A DNA stretch of 36,798 bases from Rhodobacteraceae bacterium WD3A24 (lineage in GTDB: Bacteria > Pseudomonadota > Alphaproteobacteria > Rhodobacterales > Rhodobacteraceae). The stretch lies in assembly GCA_002967695.1 (NCBI GenBank), contig PUHN01000038.1:1-36798 (forward strand). The letters run 5' to 3'. Below the pieces are notes generated by a model. That model was not told where the DNA came from, made no database searches, and saw only the letters and a program-made list of their open reading frames with translations. Shown here piece after piece: positions 7,835 through 16,146 of the stretch (position 1 is the stretch's first letter; every line of letters begins with the position of its first letter). The translations under genes were made by a program, and so were the position numbers.

Positions 7835-9934
7835 TCAGTTACGGCTTTCACGCAGCCATGCGGACAGCGCCAGCCCTCCGACGAGCAGGAGCCATCCCCA
7901 TCCGGGCAAGAGGGGCGCGACGCGCAGATCGGTCGTCACCTGGGCATCGCGGGGCGTGATGCCCAGCCAGCCGCGCCCTTCGGCGGTGCGGCCGGGGCGG
8001 ACGCTGCGCAGGTCGGGCAGTCCCGCTTCGATCCGGCGGATGCCGCCGGCGTGCTCCGTCACGGCCGGGCGCAGCGCCTCCGGTCCGGCCACGGCGTTTG
8101 CGTATTCGCGGGGCGCGGCGGGGCCGAGGGCGACGACGGCCTGGCGCTCGCCGTCCGACAGCCGGTAAAGCCCCAGCGCGGGCGCCGTCCAGGCCGCGGT
8201 GAAGCGGCCCGGCGCGGCCTCGGTCAGTTGCAGCTCGGTTTGCGCCCCGTCGGGAGCGGTGACGGTGACCGGTTCGGCGGACTCGCTCAGTGTCCGGCGG
8301 GTCACCTCGATGTCGCGCCCGTTGGCGCGCGCGGTCAGCGCCTCCTCTTCCAGATCGGGCTCGCCCATCATCCAGTGGGCGAGCCGGCGCAGCAGTTCGA
8401 GCTGAGGCCCGCCCCCCTCGAAGCCCCGGCTCCAAAGCCAGGCATGATCGGAGGCCAGGAGCGCCAGCCGCCCGTCCTCCACTCGGTCGAGCATGAGCAG
8501 GGGCGCGTCCCCGACACCGCTCATGATCGTCTGCCCGCCATCTTCCTCGATCTCGATCTGGCGGAACCAGCGGCCCCAACCGGGGCCGTCCTGCGGCGCG
8601 GTTGTCGCCGCCGGGTCCGGGGCGATGCGCGGGCCGAAATCCTCCAGCCCCCGCGTGACCGGGTGCCGCCGGCCCAGATCGGTGATGCGCGGGAGAAAGC
8701 CCTGTTCGAACACCCGCGCGGTCGGCCGGCCCGGAAATATCTCGCCCAGCGTGGTGCGGTGGATGCTGTCCACCCCGGCCAGTTCCGGCCCCGCCGCGAC
8801 GAGCACCGCGCCGCCCCCTTCGACATAGTCGCGGATGCTTCCGAAATAGCTCATCGGCAGAATGCCGCGCCGGCGGTAGCGGTCGAGGATGATGAGGTCG
8901 AAATCCTCGATGCGCTCGATGAACAGCTCCTGCGTTGGAAAGGCGATCAGCGAGAGTTCCGAGACCGGCGCGTCGTCGTCCTTGCCCGGCGGCCGCAGGA
9001 TCGTGAAATGGACCAGATCCACCGCGCTGTCGGACTTGAGCAGGTTGCGCCATGTGCGCTGGCCCGCATGCGGCTCGCCCGATACCAGCAGCACCGAAAG
9101 CCGGTCGCGCACGCCGTTGATCTCGATGACGGCGGTATTGTTGCGCTCGGTCAACTCTCCCTCGGCGGTGTCGAGCGAGACCTGCAACACGTTGCGGCCC
9201 GCCTGTTCGAGGGTGACCGGCAGTTCGATAGCGCGCCCGACCGGCACCTCGACCTCGCGCGGCGTCTCGCCATTGAGCGAGAAGGCCAGCCGTCCCCGGC
9301 CGGCCCGGTCGGCCGGAACGGGGCCCTGTTCCACCACGCGCAGCCGCAATGTCACCGGCTCGTCAAGGATCGCGAAGGCCGGCGCGTTCTCGACCAGAAG
9401 CCGGCGATCCCAGTCCTCTTGCCGGCCGGTGAGCAGAGCGTGCAGCGGGGCCGGCATATCCGGCGTGGCGCCGGTGTCATGCACGCGCCCGTCGGTGACG
9501 AGGAATGCCCCTGCCATGCGCTCGCGCGGCAGCTCGGCGAGCGTCTCGCGCAGCGCCGTCATCAGCCGGGTGCCGCCGTTGTCGGGCGAGTCCTCCACGC
9601 GCACGGTGCGAAGCTCGGTCAACGGGAGGGCCTCGATCTGCCGTCTCAGGTGGGCGACGGCGCGCGCGGTCTGGCCGGTGCGCCCATCGAGCCGCTGGCT
9701 TGCGCTCTCGTCGATCATCAGCACGACGATATCGGAAAGCGGCCGGCGCTCCTGCGTCTGGATCGCGGGATTGGCCAGCGCGACGAGCAGCGCGAGCGCC
9801 GTGAGCGCGCGCAGCCACCAGCCCGCGAGGCCGCGCCGGAACGCGATGACGGCAAAGAGCGCGGCCAGTCCGGCTGCCGCCCAGAGCAGGGGCAGCGGTA
9901 TCGGCGGATCGAGCAGGATGGAGGTGCCCGCCAT
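7835..9934 (-). CDS. VWA-like/GATase-like membrane protein of the moxR operon
   Basis: The 699-residue protein has two N-terminal membrane helices (about 14-32 and 41-58), then a VWA-like domain with a MIDAS-type DxSxS (D75, S77, S79 in MIDESASQ) and an immunoglobulin-like middle. A class I glutamine-amidotransferase-like Rossmann segment follows (DFDLIILDRY, then YVEGGGAVLVAAGPE, about 365-400), without an evident catalytic Cys. A final helix (LLLVGGLALSAWL) precedes a basic end. It starts two bases after the stop of the BatA/DUF4159 gene and is the last gene of the operon. Such proteins sit in the cell envelope beside MoxR chaperone-like AAA ATPases. The exact function is unknown. Confidence 0.75.
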   Translation of the reverse strand: MAGTSILLDPPIPLPLLWAAAGLAALFAVIAFRRGLAGWWLRALTALALLVALANPAIQTQERRPLSDIVVLMIDESASQRLDGRTGQTARAVAHLRRQIEALPLTELRTVRVEDSPDNGGTRLMTALRETLAELPRERMAGAFLVTDGRVHDTGATPDMPAPLHALLTGRQEDWDRRLLVENAPAFAILDEPVTLRLRVVEQGPVPADRAGRGRLAFSLNGETPREVEVPVGRAIELPVTLEQAGRNVLQVSLDTAEGELTERNNTAVIEINGVRDRLSVLLVSGEPHAGQRTWRNLLKSDSAVDLVHFTILRPPGKDDDAPVSELSLIAFPTQELFIERIEDFDLIILDRYRRRGILPMSYFGSIRDYVEGGGAVLVAAGPELAGVDSIHRTTLGEIFPGRPTARVFEQGFLPRITDLGRRHPVTRGLEDFGPRIAPDPAATTAPQDGPGWGRWFRQIEIEEDGGQTIMSGVGDAPLLMLDRVEDGRLALLASDHAWLWSRGFEGGGPQLELLRRLAHWMMGEPDLEEEALTARANGRDIEVTRRTLSESAEPVTVTAPDGAQTELQLTEAAPGRFTAAWTAPALGLYRLSDGERQAVVALGPAAPREYANAVAGPEALRPAVTEHAGGIRRIEAGLPDLRSVRPGRTAEGRGWLGITPRDAQVTTDLRVAPLLPGWGWLLLVGGLALSAWLRESRN

Positions 9935-9936
9935 CG

Positions 9937-12732
9937 CTACTGCCCCAGCCGATCGAGCAGGGCGGGCACATGCACCTGGTCGGATTTGTAGTTGCCCGTC
10001 AGCACATGCATGATCAGGTTGATGCCGAAGCGGATCGCGATCTCGCGCTGGCGCTCGCCGGCCGCGCCGCGCCCGACCCGGCGCAGGGGGCGGCCCTGTT
10101 CATCGACGGCCCAGGCGGCCGCCCAGTCGTTGCCGCCGATGATGACGGGGCTGACCCCGTCATTGAGGTCGCGGAAGGGCATGCCTTCGGCGCGTTCCGC
10201 GTCGGCTGGCGCCGCCTCGACCCAGACCGGCCCGTCATGCCGGCCGGGAAAGTCCTGCAGCAGGTAAAAGGCCCGCGTGAGCACATGGTCCTCGGGGATT
10301 TGCTCCAGCGGGGGCACATCGAGCGGGCGCGCGATCTCCTGCAGCCGCCGGCCTGCCGGCGCGCTCATGCCCAGCTCCGCGATGTCGGCGTCGCGGGTGT
10401 CGAACAGGATCAGCCCGCCGCCGCGCAGATAGCGGTTGAGCCGCCCGTAGGCGGCGTCCGACGGCAGCGGCTGATCGGCGGTCACGGGCCAGTAGAGAAA
10501 GGGGAAGAAGGCGAGTTCGTCGCGCTCGATGTCCACGCCGATCGGAGCGCCCGGCTCCACGGCGCTGCGCCGGGTGAGATAGCGCGACAAGCCCCGCAGC
10601 CCGGCGCGGGCCAACGCGTCCACCCGCGTATCGCCCGTGAGCACATGCGCGAGCACCACCTCGGTCGTCGCGCGCAGGGCGAGCCGGTCATCGGACGTAT
10701 CGTCCTGCGCCTGCGCCGGCCCGCCGACGGGGGCGAGCGCAAGCGCCAGCGCGATGCAGGCCGCCCCGCTCGCCCGGCCCAGCCGGCCCGAGAGCCACAG
10801 CACGGCGAGGATGTCCGCCAGCAGCAACACGAACGCGCCGGCCAGAAACGGCCCCGCGATCGGGCGCTCGCGCGCGGTCTCCAGCCCCTCGACCGGAACG
10901 CCTGCGGGCCAGTCGGCCGGGGCGATCACGCTGTCAGGGCCGGTGACGTTGAGCGCGATCTCGCGGCCCTGCCGGGCGTAGAGGCCCGGTGGAAGCGCCC
11001 GGCGCACGTCGCCCGCCGGTATCGCCGCGGCGAGTTCTTCGCCGACGACGCCGTTTGTGCGGGCGGGCTGCCCGGCCGCGCCGAAGGCGTCGATCCCGGC
11101 GGCCGGCTCCCATGTGGTGCCGGTCAGATCCTCGGCCTCCGGCGCGGAAGGCCGCGTGGCGACGGCGAGCCGTTCGAGCATCTCGACGAAGAGCCCCGAG
11201 AGCGGCAGCGTGGACCACTCGGCATTGGCGGTGACGTGGAACAGCACGATCCGCCCCCGCCCCTCGTGCCGCTGCGTGACCAGCGGCGTGCCGTCGGCCA
11301 GCGCCGCGATGGTGCGCTCGTCCAGGCGCGGGTCGGGCTGGGCGAGTACCTGCGAATTGACCGCCACGTCGTCGGGGATGGAAAGCCCCTGAAACGGAGA
11401 GTCCTCGCCAAAGGGGCGCAGGCGCCGCGGCTCGCCCCAGCTCATCGCGCCGCCGATGCTGCGTCCGCCCGCGCGCAGGCGCACCGGCATCAACGGATCC
11501 TCCGCGCCGCGGCTGACATCGCTGGCCGCCAGGCGCGGCCCGGCAAAGCGCAGGAGCAGACCGCCCGCCTCGACCCATTCCAGCAGCCGGTCGGATTCGA
11601 TTTCGGCAAGCTGGGCGATATCGGCGAGGATGATGACATCGGGATTGGCCAGTAGGATGTCGTCGAGCGTGCCGTCGATCAGATCGGCGCCCGGTACGAG
11701 CGCCTGGCGCAAATAATAGGTCTGCGACAGAAGTTCGACCCGTTCGCGGCCGTCCCGTGCGCCGAGCAGGGCGACAGTGCGCCGGGCCAGAGCGTCATCG
11801 GTCAGGCTCACGGCCCCTGCGCTGCGGGCGCCGGCGATCACGAAACGTGTGGCCCGATTGCGCAGTTCGGGCTGCAGCGCGATCGCGGTCTCCGCCTCTG
11901 CCTCGCCCGGTGCAAACCGGGCCGTGCCCGCGCCAAGCTCGCGCTCGACGCCCGCGGGATCGGCCCCGCGCGCGACGACGTGCAAGTCGACCTCGCCCGC
12001 CGCCTCGGCCGGGCTGCGCAGGGCGGTCAGCCGAACCTCGCCTTCCTCGAAGCGGGGCGGGCGCAGCGCGAAGACGGGGCGGTCGCTGTCCATCACCGTG
12101 ACCGGGCCGCGCGCGGCGAAGGTGTCGAGAAGGGCCTCGCGGCCCTGCCGGGCCAGCCCGTCGGACAGCCAGACCGTCTCGAATGACGTATCGCCCAGCC
12201 GCCCGGCCCAGTCCGCGACTTCGTCGGGCCGGGGCGCCCAGGGGCGCGGCGCGATGCCGGGCAGGGCCTCGCGCCAGTCGCCCGCCGGGCGGAAGGGCAG
12301 CGCGCCCTCGGGCGGATCGGTCAGGGGCACGATCGCCGCGGGCCGGCCCGCCCGCGCGGCGTCGGCGAGCAGCGTCTCGATCCGGTCGGTGCGCCGCGGC
12401 CAGTCGCGGGCACTGGCCCAGCTCGCGTCGGCGACGATCAGCAGCGGCATGTCCTGCGGCGCGCCGGCACGTGGATCGGGGTTGAGCACCGGCCCGGCGA
12501 AGCCCACGATCAGCGCCGCCGCCGCGGCGATCCGCAACGCCAGCAGCCACCACGGCGTGCGATTGCTCTCGGCCCGCCGGTCCTCCAGCCCAAGCAGCAG
12601 TGCCACGCCGGGAAAGCGCCGCCGGACCGGTGCGGGCGGGGTCGCGCGCAGCAGCCACCACAGCACCGGCAGCGCGGCGAGCGCGGCCAGAAGCCATGGT
12701 GCGGTAAACCCTATGGCGGCCAGCGCGGCCAT
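9937..12732 (-). CDS. BatA-N/DUF4159 membrane protein
   Basis: The 931-residue protein starts at the ATG overlapping the stop of the DUF58 gene (TGATG). The N-terminus is a BatA-type aerotolerance domain: helix 1 (TAPWLLAALAALPVLWWLL), RRRFPGVALL, and helix 2 (LLALRIAAAAALIVGFAGP). A VWA-like and GATase-like middle (NPDVIILADIAQL, then WVEAGGLLLRFAG) follows. Another helix (FLAGAFVLLLADILAVLWL) is next to a signal-like segment ending AQAQDD. The C-terminal ~200 residues are DUF4159 (ELAFFPFLYWPV, YLRGGGLILFDTRD, EDHVLTRAFYLL, IMHVLTGNYKSDQVH). This domain order is usual for alphaproteobacterial moxR clusters. The protein is anchored in the inner membrane; its molecular role is not established. 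Confidence 0.85.
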   Translation of the reverse strand: MAALAAIGFTAPWLLAALAALPVLWWLLRATPPAPVRRRFPGVALLLGLEDRRAESNRTPWWLLALRIAAAAALIVGFAGPVLNPDPRAGAPQDMPLLIVADASWASARDWPRRTDRIETLLADAARAGRPAAIVPLTDPPEGALPFRPAGDWREALPGIAPRPWAPRPDEVADWAGRLGDTSFETVWLSDGLARQGREALLDTFAARGPVTVMDSDRPVFALRPPRFEEGEVRLTALRSPAEAAGEVDLHVVARGADPAGVERELGAGTARFAPGEAEAETAIALQPELRNRATRFVIAGARSAGAVSLTDDALARRTVALLGARDGRERVELLSQTYYLRQALVPGADLIDGTLDDILLANPDVIILADIAQLAEIESDRLLEWVEAGGLLLRFAGPRLAASDVSRGAEDPLMPVRLRAGGRSIGGAMSWGEPRRLRPFGEDSPFQGLSIPDDVAVNSQVLAQPDPRLDERTIAALADGTPLVTQRHEGRGRIVLFHVTANAEWSTLPLSGLFVEMLERLAVATRPSAPEAEDLTGTTWEPAAGIDAFGAAGQPARTNGVVGEELAAAIPAGDVRRALPPGLYARQGREIALNVTGPDSVIAPADWPAGVPVEGLETARERPIAGPFLAGAFVLLLADILAVLWLSGRLGRASGAACIALALALAPVGGPAQAQDDTSDDRLALRATTEVVLAHVLTGDTRVDALARAGLRGLSRYLTRRSAVEPGAPIGVDIERDELAFFPFLYWPVTADQPLPSDAAYGRLNRYLRGGGLILFDTRDADIAELGMSAPAGRRLQEIARPLDVPPLEQIPEDHVLTRAFYLLQDFPGRHDGPVWVEAAPADAERAEGMPFRDLNDGVSPVIIGGNDWAAAWAVDEQGRPLRRVGRGAAGERQREIAIRFGINLIMHVLTGNYKSDQVHVPALLDRLGQ

Positions 12733-13631
12733 CACCGCACCGTCGGTGCCAGCGCGCCGAAGAGCCAGGTGAGCCCGGTCAGCGCAGCGGCATCGGTGTG
12801 GTGGACTCCGAACCGCCATCCGGCGCGCGCGGCCAGGGCGGTCAGCCGGTCGCGTCGTTCGGCTAGGCGGGCGCGATACCGCGCACGCAGATCGCCCGCG
12901 CGCATCGTCTCGAAACGCAGCCCGCCGCCCATGCTTTCGAACACGGTGCGCCCGTCATAGGGAAACGCCTCCTCGTCGGGGTCGAGTATTTGAAGCAGGG
13001 TGCCCTTGACCCCCCGATCCGCCGCTGTGGTCACCGCCCGCTCCACCGCCTCGGGCGGGCCGAGGAAATCCGACAGGAACACCACGCGCGAATGCGGCGG
13101 CAGGGCGGTGGCGTCGGGGCGGCCGTAATCGCCGTCGCTACGGGCCTCCGGGGCGCTGTCGAGCGCCGTGGCCATCCGGTGCAGTTGCAGCCGCCCCGCC
13201 CGTGGCGTGACCAGCCCGTCGGCGAGCCCCACACGCTCGCCGCCACGGATCAGCAGAGTGGCCAGCGCCAGCGCCAGCAGCCGTGCGCGATCGCCCTTTT
13301 CGGGCCGGCCGCGGCGGCCGGAGAACGCCATCGCCTGCGCCCCGTCCACCCAGAACGCCACCGATTGCGCCGCCTGCCATTCGGTCTCGCGCAGGAAATG
13401 CGCGTCGGAGCGCGCCGAGCGGCGCCAGTCCACCCGGCCGGCGGGGTCGCCGGGCCGGGCGGCGCGATACTGCCAGAATTCGTCGCCCTGCCCGGCGCGG
13501 CGGCGGCCGTGTTCGCCGAAGGCGACATTGGCGACGAGGCGGTCGGCCTCGGCCAGAAGCGGCGGCAACGGCGCGGCGAGCGCCTGCGCCCGGCCGCGCG
13601 TTCCGTCGGGGGAGGGCGGGCCGGCGGTCAA
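12732..13631 (-). CDS. DUF58 domain protein
   Basis: About 299 residues. The start is taken at TTG (13629-13631), which overlaps the moxR stop as TTGA; no ATG or GTG is better placed, and the preceding frame is antisense to moxR. The DUF58 signature is clear: GEHGRRRAGQGDEFWQYR, then DPAGRVDWRRSARSD and FLRETEWQAAQSVAFWVD, followed by a VWA-like core (VVFLSDFLGPPEA). DUF58 proteins are nearly always encoded next to moxR and are thought to be clients or partners of that ATPase. The close overlaps on both sides indicate one operon with translational coupling. Confidence 0.82.
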   Translation of the reverse strand: MTAGPPSPDGTRGRAQALAAPLPPLLAEADRLVANVAFGEHGRRRAGQGDEFWQYRAARPGDPAGRVDWRRSARSDAHFLRETEWQAAQSVAFWVDGAQAMAFSGRRGRPEKGDRARLLALALATLLIRGGERVGLADGLVTPRAGRLQLHRMATALDSAPEARSDGDYGRPDATALPPHSRVVFLSDFLGPPEAVERAVTTAADRGVKGTLLQILDPDEEAFPYDGRTVFESMGGGLRFETMRAGDLRARYRARLAERRDRLTALAARAGWRFGVHHTDAAALTGLTWLFGALAPTVR

Positions 13632-14638
13632 GCGGCGGCCTCGGTGCTTCCTGTGACGCGGGCGGCGACGGTGTCGATCAGCTCGGGCAGGGTCTCGCCG
13701 CGGGCGCGCGCGCCGAAGCTCAGCGCCATGCGGTGGCTGAGCACCGGCCGGGCCATGGCCATGACATCGTCGGGCGCGGGGGCGAGCCGGCCCTCCAGGA
13801 GGGCGCGGGCGCGCACGGTCAGCATCAGGGCCTGCGCGGCGCGCGGCCCCGGCCCCCAGCTCACGGCATCGGTGACCGCCGGGTCGGCCTCGGGCTCGCC
13901 GGGCCGGAAGGCGCGGACGAGATCGAGGATCGTCTCGACGACGCGCTCGCCCACCGGCATCCGACGCAGCGCGGTCTGCGCGGCGAGCAGTTCGGCGGCG
14001 GTGAAGACGGGCTCCGCCGCGGTGTCTTCGTCGCCCGTCGTCGCCATCAGGATGTCGCGCTCGGTGCCGCGGTCGGGATAGGCGACGTCGATCTGGACGA
14101 GGAAACGGTCGAGTTGCGCCTCGGGGAGGGGGTAGGTGCCTTCCTGCTCGATCGGGTTCTGGGTGGCGAGCACATGGAAGGGCGCGCCCAGCGGGCGGTG
14201 CGCGCCGGCGATGGTGACCTCGCGCTCCTGCATCGCCTGCAGCAGCGCCGACTGGGTGCGGGGGCTGGCACGGTTGATCTCGTCGGCCATCAGAAGCTGG
14301 CAGAAGACCGGCCCCTCGATGAACCGGAAGGCGCGCGTGCCGTCGTCGGCGGTCTCCAGCACCTCGGAGCCGAGGATATCGGCGGGCATCAGATCGGGCG
14401 TGAACTGGATGCGGTTGCCCGCAAGCCCCATCACCGTCGACAGCGTGTCGACCAGGCGCGTCTTGCCCAGCCCCGGCAGCCCGATCAGCAGTCCGTGCCC
14501 GCCGCACAGCAGGGCGGTAAGCGTGAGCGTGACGACCTCCTCCTGCCCGATGAACCGGCGGTTGATGCTCGTCCGCGCGCGGGCCAGGCGCTCGCCCAGG
14601 GCCTCGATTTCGCCGAGCAGCGCGTCGTTGTCGGCCAT
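13628..14638 (-). CDS. MoxR-family AAA+ ATPase
   Basis: The 336-residue protein starts at ATG 14638, behind a good ribosome binding site (GGGAGAA). Motifs: Walker A GLPGLGKT (53-60), Walker B LLMADE (115-120), the MoxR segment NRASPRTQSALLQAMQE (122-138), sensor-1 region VLATQNPIEQEGTYPLPEAQ, then LDRF and a C-terminal helical lid. MoxR ATPases act as chaperones that remodel or insert metal cofactors into VWA-type partners. It is the first gene of a four-gene operon with DUF58, BatA/DUF4159 and VWA-like proteins. It is divergent from the DUF1285 gene across 88 bases, which must hold both promoters. The specific client is unknown. Confidence 0.92.
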   Translation of the reverse strand: MADNDALLGEIEALGERLARARTSINRRFIGQEEVVTLTLTALLCGGHGLLIGLPGLGKTRLVDTLSTVMGLAGNRIQFTPDLMPADILGSEVLETADDGTRAFRFIEGPVFCQLLMADEINRASPRTQSALLQAMQEREVTIAGAHRPLGAPFHVLATQNPIEQEGTYPLPEAQLDRFLVQIDVAYPDRGTERDILMATTGDEDTAAEPVFTAAELLAAQTALRRMPVGERVVETILDLVRAFRPGEPEADPAVTDAVSWGPGPRAAQALMLTVRARALLEGRLAPAPDDVMAMARPVLSHRMALSFGARARGETLPELIDTVAARVTGSTEAAA

Positions 14639-14726
14639 GACAATTCTCCCACCGATCCTATATGGCGCAGTAGGCCAGATATCGCACGACGCAGAAATGG
14701 CATAAAGCGGGAAGGGACAAAACATC

Positions 14727-15296
14727 GTGACACCCGACGCCGACGCCATCGCCACCAGCGCCCGCGCGGCCACCAAGGGCGGAATTCCGCCGGTGCATCT
14801 GTGGAATCCGCCCTATTGCGGCGATCTCGATATCCGCATCGCCCGCGACGGGACGTGGTTCTACCTCGGCACGCCGATCGGCCGCCCCGAATTGGTGCGG
14901 CTGTTTTCCTCGATCCTCAAGAAGGAGGGGGAGAGGTACTACCTCGTCACGCCGGTCGAGAAGGTCGGGATAACCGTGGAGGACGCGCCCTTCGTCGCGG
15001 TGGATTTCGAGGCCGAAGGCGAGGGCGCGCGGCAGCGGATTACCTTTGTCACCCAGGTCGGCGATACCGTGACCGCCGGCCCCGATCACCCCATCCGCGT
15101 GGCCCATGACGCCGCCACGGGCGAGCCCGCGCCCTATGTGGAGGTGCGCGCCGGGCTGGAGGCGCTCATCGACCGAAAGAGCTTTTACCGCCTTGCCGAT
15201 ATCGGCCGGATCGAGGCGCATGACGGCGCTGACTGGTTCGGCCTGTGGTCGGGCGGCGTCTTCTTTCCGATCCTGCCCGCCGAGAAGCTGCGCTGA
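14727..15296 (+). CDS. DUF1285 family protein
   Basis: The 189-residue protein begins at GTG, with GGAAGGGA upstream. It matches DUF1285 by its conserved pattern: PPVHLWNPPYCGDLDIRI, GTWFYLGTPIGRPELVRLFSSIL, YYLVTPVEKVGITVEDAPF and a C-terminal IDRKSFYRL. It has no signal peptide or membrane helix and should be cytosolic. The family is widespread in Proteobacteria without an assigned function. In alphaproteobacteria it commonly sits next to moxR, often followed by a poly(A) polymerase gene, but here the next gene encodes a small DUF2798 protein. Confidence 0.82.
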   Translation: MTPDADAIATSARAATKGGIPPVHLWNPPYCGDLDIRIARDGTWFYLGTPIGRPELVRLFSSILKKEGERYYLVTPVEKVGITVEDAPFVAVDFEAEGEGARQRITFVTQVGDTVTAGPDHPIRVAHDAATGEPAPYVEVRAGLEALIDRKSFYRLADIGRIEAHDGADWFGLWSGGVFFPILPAEKLR

Positions 15297-15370
15297 ACCG
15301 CCGCACGCCATTCACATTCCCCGACGTATCGTGCATAGCCCGGATGCCCGAGAGAGTCGCAGGAGAGCGA

Positions 15371-15592
15371 ATGATACCGTCGCGCTATACCAACGTTTTG
15401 TTCGCACTTATTCTTTCGGGGATAATGTCATGCATTGTCTCGGGCATATCCATCCTTCGCAATGCCGGGTTCGTCGACGGCGTGTTCCGCCTGTGGATGG
15501 AGGCCTGGCTGCCCTCCTTCGCGGTCTCGTTCCCGCTGGTGCTGATTCTCGCGCCGCTGACGCGCCGGCTCGTCGCGGTGCTCGTACGCTGA
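15371..15592 (+). CDS. DUF2798 small membrane protein
   Basis: The 73-residue protein starts at ATG 15371 after AGGAGAG. It has two membrane helices (about 8-28 and 46-67) and DUF2798 features: IPSRYTNVLFALILSGIMSCIVSG, WLPSFAVSFPLVLILAP, and a basic C-terminus (LTRRLVAVLVR). The role is unknown; it should lie in the inner membrane. It ends 29 bases before the stop of the convergent universal stress gene. Confidence 0.75.
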   Translation: MIPSRYTNVLFALILSGIMSCIVSGISILRNAGFVDGVFRLWMEAWLPSFAVSFPLVLILAPLTRRLVAVLVR

Positions 15593-15621
15593 GCCTCCGT
15601 GCCCGGCGGCGGCTCGCAGGC

Positions 15622-16041
15622 TCAGACCTGCGGCCTGACCACGTAGACGGAGCATTCGGCGTGGTTGACCACGTGGCTTGCGGTCGTCCCCAGCAGGTAG
15701 TCGCGCACCCGCGGGTTGGCCGATTCCATCACGATCAGGTCGACGCGCTCCTGCTTGGCGAACTTGACGATCTGTCGGTGGACCGAGCCGATGAGAACCT
15801 TGCTGACCGTGGGAATGTCGCCCGGCGGGTTCGCGGCGAGGAACGCATCGAGCTTGTCCTTCCAGTAGCTGCGTGAATCGCGGATATTGAGGTTGCGTTC
15901 CATTTCCGGGGCGACGGTGACGACGATGAGCTCGGCCCCGCGCAAATGGGCTTGGGCGAGGGCTTCCTCGTAGGCGGCGGTATCATGGGCGGCGTGACGC
16001 AGGTTCACGGGGCAGAGAATCTTGCGGATGGTGCGGGGCAT
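15622..16041 (-). CDS. universal stress protein (UspA family)
   Basis: The 139-residue protein begins MPRTIRKILCPVNL, the usual first beta strand with a conserved acidic or polar residue. It continues with HLRGAELIVVTVAPEM, KVLIGSVHRQIVKFAKQERVDLIVMES and a C-terminal LLGTTASHVVNHAECSVYVVR. This last part corresponds to the ATP-binding G-x2-G-x9-G(S/T) region, here relaxed to LLGTTASHVV. It is a single-domain cytosolic Usp. An upstream in-frame extension to 16137 has no ribosome binding site and is composition noise. It lies downstream of polA on the same strand. Confidence 0.85.
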   Translation of the reverse strand: MPRTIRKILCPVNLRHAAHDTAAYEEALAQAHLRGAELIVVTVAPEMERNLNIRDSRSYWKDKLDAFLAANPPGDIPTVSKVLIGSVHRQIVKFAKQERVDLIVMESANPRVRDYLLGTTASHVVNHAECSVYVVRPQV

Positions 16042-16146
16042 GGGCGGCTTTCTGCGTTCGGAGTGGCCTTGCGCGTCTAACCGATGCGCCGCGGGCGAAC
16101 CGTCCGAAAGCGCCGCAACGCGACCAATGTGCGCCATCGCCGCGCG

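Noticed and set aside
6096-9991. Long plus-strand open frames opposite metY and the VWA-like gene
   Set aside because: They are mirror frames of real minus-strand genes; compositions (Arg/Gly/Pro/Ala) and lack of ribosome binding sites argue against coding.
12732-14507. Extended 591-codon reading of the DUF58 gene
   Set aside because: Its N-terminal half overlaps moxR in another frame and reads as Arg-rich noise; DUF58 homology begins only after 13631.
15590-15624. TGAGCCT...AGGCTCA inverted repeat between convergent genes
   Set aside because: The loop is over 20 bases and there is no T-run, so a terminator call is not supported.
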